Source of the DNA: Syntrophales bacterium
GTDB lineage: Bacteria; Desulfobacterota; Syntrophia; Syntrophales; UBA2192
Length of the DNA: 7,086 nt
NCBI GenBank assembly: GCA_025454095.1
Contig: JALOPC010000071.1
Span: 1-7,086, forward strand
Direction: 5' to 3'
Shown: piece by piece, positions 4,955 to 7,086 of the stretch
Numbering within the stretch: position 1 is the stretch's first letter
How the letters are laid out: each line of letters starts with the position of its first letter
The notes under the pieces: model-generated
Told to the model about the DNA's origin: nothing
Seen by the model: the letters and a program-made list of their open reading frames with translations, nothing else
Databases searched by the model: none
Position numbers and translations under genes: made by a program

Positions 4955-6850
4955 ATGAAAGGAAAAGTCGCAGAGGCAACACTTCGCCTGGCACTGGGCG
5001 CGGCGACAGCCGCGGCACCCTTCGGCCATGCGGCCGCGCAGGAGGTCCTGCCCACGCCGCCTGCGCCCTTCAAGGGGCAGATCGGGCTCAGCGTGAAGGA
5101 CTCGAAATCCGATTTCCCCAAGCCGGTCCAGGCGCCCAGGGGGGCGCCCAACATCGTCCTGATCATCCTCGACGATGTCGGCTACAGCGCGGCGAGCACG
5201 TTCGGGGGGGCGATCAGCACGCCGACGCTTGATCGACTGGCAAAGAACGGGCTGCGCTACACGCAGTTCCACACGACGTCGATTTCGTCGCCCACGCGCG
5301 CCTCGCTGCTCACCGGGCGCAATCACCACTCGGTGCACACCGCAAACATCATGGAGCTGGCGACCGGCTACCCCGGCTACGACAGCCTCATGGGGAAGGA
5401 CACCGCTACCGTCGCCGAGATCCTGCGGCAGAAAGGCTGGAACACCGCCTGGTTCGGGAAGAACCACAACGTGCCGGACTGGCAGAACAGCCAGGCCGGT
5501 CCGTTCGATCTCTGGCCGACCGGCCTCGGGTTTGAAAAGTTCTACGGGTTCATCGGGGCCGAAACCAGCCAGTGGCGGCCCGCCGTCTTCGACGGGACCA
5601 AGCCCATCGAGCCGTACCTGGGCAATCCCGATTACAACTTTGATTACGATATCGCGGACCAGGCCATCGAGTGGGTGCGCAGCCAGAAGGCCGTGGCGCC
5701 CGACAAGCCGTTCTTCCTCTACTATGCGCCGGGCGCGACGCACTCGCCGCATCAGCCGAAAAAGGAGTGGATTGCAAAATACAAGGGGAAATTCGATCAG
5801 GGCTGGGACAAGCTTCGCGAGGAAACGCTGGCGCGGCAAAAGAAACTCGGCATCGTTCCGGCGAACACGAAGCTGACCGAACGCAGCCGGGGGATCCCGT
5901 CATGGGACTCCTTCAATGCCGAGCAGAAGCAGCTCTTTGCCTATATGATGGAGATCTACGCAGGCTACCTCTCCCAGACCGACTACAACGCCGGACGGGT
6001 CCTGGATGCCATCGAGAAGATGGGTCAGATGGACAACACGCTCGTCATTTACATCTGCGGCGACAACGGCGCCAGCGGCGAAGGCATGATCCAGGGGTCC
6101 TACAACGAACTGGCCATGATGAACATGATCATGGAAGACTACAAGGAGGTCCTGAGACAGAAGGACGACCTGGGGACGTGGAAGACGCACAACCACTACC
6201 CCGTCGGCTGGGCGCACGCCATGAACGCCCCCTTCCAGTGGGTCAAGACCGTGGCCTCCCACTACGGCGGCACCGCCAACGGGATGGTCATCTCGTGGCC
6301 TGCCCGCATCAAGGACAAGGGGGGCATTCGGCCGCAGTGGCACCACGTCATCGACGTCGTCCCGACACTGCTTGACGTGACCGCGATCGAGCAGCCCTCC
6401 TCCGTGAACGGGGTTGCGCAGAAGCCCATCGAGGGCGTCAGCATGGCCTACACGTTCGACAATCCCAAGGCTCCCTCGACGCGACACACACAGTATTTCG
6501 AGATCTTCGGCCATCGAGCCCTCTATCACGACGGCTGGCTGGCCTGCACCACGCCTCCCTACGGGGGGACCTGGGAGGACCAGACCCAGTTCAAGCGGGT
6601 CGATGTGATCAACGGCTACAAGTGGGAATTGTATAACGTTGCAGAGGACTTCAGCGAGTCCGTCAACGTTGCGGACCAGTATCCCGACAAGCTTCGCGAG
6701 CTCCAGCTGCTGTTCTACGCCGAGGCCGCCAAGTACAACGTGCTGCCGCTGGACGACAGCGGCACGGAACGGATGGACCCGGCCATTCGACCCAGTCTCA
6801 CTCGCGGCCGGACTGAGTTCACTTACTTCGTTCAAAAACAGAAGTATTGA
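4955..6850 (+). CDS. Exported serine-type arylsulfatase-like enzyme, apparently truncated at the C-terminus
   Basis: A 631-residue member of the S1 (formylglycine) sulfatase family, which hydrolyses sulfate esters. A signal peptide (1-28, cut at HAAA-QE) sends it out of the cytoplasm. Metal and active-site elements are present: D73/D74 in LIILDDVG, the signature S-S-P-T-R-A-S-L-L-T-G-R with S111 at the formylglycine position, K169 and H171 in FGKNHN, H263 in ATHSPH, D370/N371 in CGDNGAS, and K431. The site is serine rather than cysteine, so maturation would need an oxygen-independent radical-SAM maturase (anSME), since the aerobic FGE acts on cysteine. Substrate is unknown. ATG 4955 is preceded by AAAGGAG (4941-4947); upstream codons belong to an ABM relic. 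The conserved PSLTxGRTxFTYF segment is present, but long relatives continue for roughly 100-150 residues of beta-sandwich, from my memory of the family. Here VQKQKY and a stop follow, exactly at a drop in G+C. The catalytic domain looks complete, but the true C-terminus is doubtful. Confidence 0.92.
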   Translation: MKGKVAEATLRLALGAATAAAPFGHAAAQEVLPTPPAPFKGQIGLSVKDSKSDFPKPVQAPRGAPNIVLIILDDVGYSAASTFGGAISTPTLDRLAKNGLRYTQFHTTSISSPTRASLLTGRNHHSVHTANIMELATGYPGYDSLMGKDTATVAEILRQKGWNTAWFGKNHNVPDWQNSQAGPFDLWPTGLGFEKFYGFIGAETSQWRPAVFDGTKPIEPYLGNPDYNFDYDIADQAIEWVRSQKAVAPDKPFFLYYAPGATHSPHQPKKEWIAKYKGKFDQGWDKLREETLARQKKLGIVPANTKLTERSRGIPSWDSFNAEQKQLFAYMMEIYAGYLSQTDYNAGRVLDAIEKMGQMDNTLVIYICGDNGASGEGMIQGSYNELAMMNMIMEDYKEVLRQKDDLGTWKTHNHYPVGWAHAMNAPFQWVKTVASHYGGTANGMVISWPARIKDKGGIRPQWHHVIDVVPTLLDVTAIEQPSSVNGVAQKPIEGVSMAYTFDNPKAPSTRHTQYFEIFGHRALYHDGWLACTTPPYGGTWEDQTQFKRVDVINGYKWELYNVAEDFSESVNVADQYPDKLRELQLLFYAEAAKYNVLPLDDSGTERMDPAIRPSLTRGRTEFTYFVQKQKY

Positions 6851-6858
6851 TTTCATAA
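6828..6858. other. Composition breakpoint: G+C-rich locus joined to AT-rich DNA
   Basis: Bases 6661-6720 contain 36 G/C of 60, while 6841-7080 contain 78 of 240. The change happens within a few tens of bases, around codon TTC 6827-6829 of the sulfatase, where its family-conserved sequence also ends. I saw no inverted repeat, target-site duplication, tRNA or integrase that would mark a mobile-element boundary. An assembly chimera, or a real insertion or rearrangement, are both possible. Confidence 0.7.
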
Positions 6859-7086
6859 TGACTTTGACTGGCAATACAAGTTTTAAAACTCAATGGTTGT
6901 ACTATAATTATGGATCTGAAACTCCTGGATATGAAAACAAACTTCTTCCGGGTAGTAACCAAATGATGTTGCCTAATAAGTTTGTAAGACCTGAAGGTTC
7001 AGCAGTTGATAATTCTGGTAACATTTATGTAGCTGATGCTGAACGTGATACAATTTATAAATTTAATTCATTTGGTGATGAGCTTC
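6858..7086 (+). CDS. Fragment of an AT-rich NHL-repeat (beta-propeller) protein, open at the right edge
   Basis: Frame 6858 to the window end is open and encodes 76 residues. Its last part, GSAVDNSGNIYVADAERDTIYKF followed by NSFGDEL, has the classic NHL-repeat pattern: A-V-D, G-N-I-Y-V-A-D, a charged turn, then I-x-K-F and G. NHL repeats form propellers in secreted or surface proteins, often in Bacteroidota/Ignavibacteria, which also fits the AT-rich codons; that taxonomic hint is from memory. ATG 6858 has no Shine-Dalgarno, and the same frame stays open further left across the breakpoint, so this ATG is probably internal and the true start lies elsewhere. Its function and link to the sulfatase locus are unknown. 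Confidence 0.6.
   Translation, partial: MTLTGNTSFKTQWLYYNYGSETPGYENKLLPGSNQMMLPNKFVRPEGSAVDNSGNIYVADAERDTIYKFNSFGDEL

Noticed and set aside
4805..5839. 344-codon minus-strand open frame opposite the sulfatase 5' half
   Set aside because: It is antisense to the sulfatase signature and metal-binding residues and is a shadow frame without recognisable features.
5900..6874. 324-codon minus-strand open frame opposite the sulfatase 3' half
   Set aside because: It is antisense to conserved sulfatase sequence and has no domain. It also runs across the composition break, which a real gene from either side would be unlikely to do.

Overview
The window is about 60% G+C over positions 1 to roughly 6830. 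It reads like an anaerobic, sigma-54-using bacterium, most plausibly a Desulfobacterota (deltaproteobacterial) genome from a metagenome. This placement is inferred from the FhlA-like tandem-GAF regulator and a serine-type exported sulfatase. No rRNA or marker gene supports it. The last ~255 bases fall abruptly to about 33% G+C (78 G/C counted in 6841-7080) and look like DNA from a different source.

Layout on the + strand: (i) the last 37 codons of an upstream gene with an HRDC-like tail (2-115); (ii) a 254-base gap; (iii) a 708-residue sigma-54 enhancer-binding regulator with two GAF-type sensor units that form an exact 177-codon tandem duplication (370-2496); (iv) a strong intrinsic terminator whose stem is built from two copies of a 12-base palindrome (2515-2569), then a lower-GC leader; (v) a small ABM-fold protein (2670-2993); (vi) a leader with a hairpin whose loop is complementary to a ribosome-binding site; (vii) an exported beta-propeller-like protein of unknown function (3185-4825); (viii) a short gap carrying a relic of the 3' end of an ABM gene; (ix) an exported serine-type arylsulfatase-like protein (4955-6850); (x) a fragment of an AT-rich NHL-repeat protein (6858-7086, open at the window end). 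No strong convincing minus-strand gene was found.

Inferred joint function: the ABM protein, the propeller and the sulfatase lie in the same direction with no clear terminator between them and may be one transcription unit for periplasmic or extracellular desulfation. The GAF/sigma-54 regulator would sense a small molecule and switch on sulfatase genes. No -24/-12 promoter was found in the gaps by eye, so the regulatory link rests on adjacency only.

Main caution: the sulfatase stops just after a motif that in long relatives is followed by a further C-terminal beta-sandwich region. It stops exactly where base composition breaks. The sulfatase 3' end and the NHL fragment may therefore be joined by an assembly artefact or a real insertion or rearrangement.
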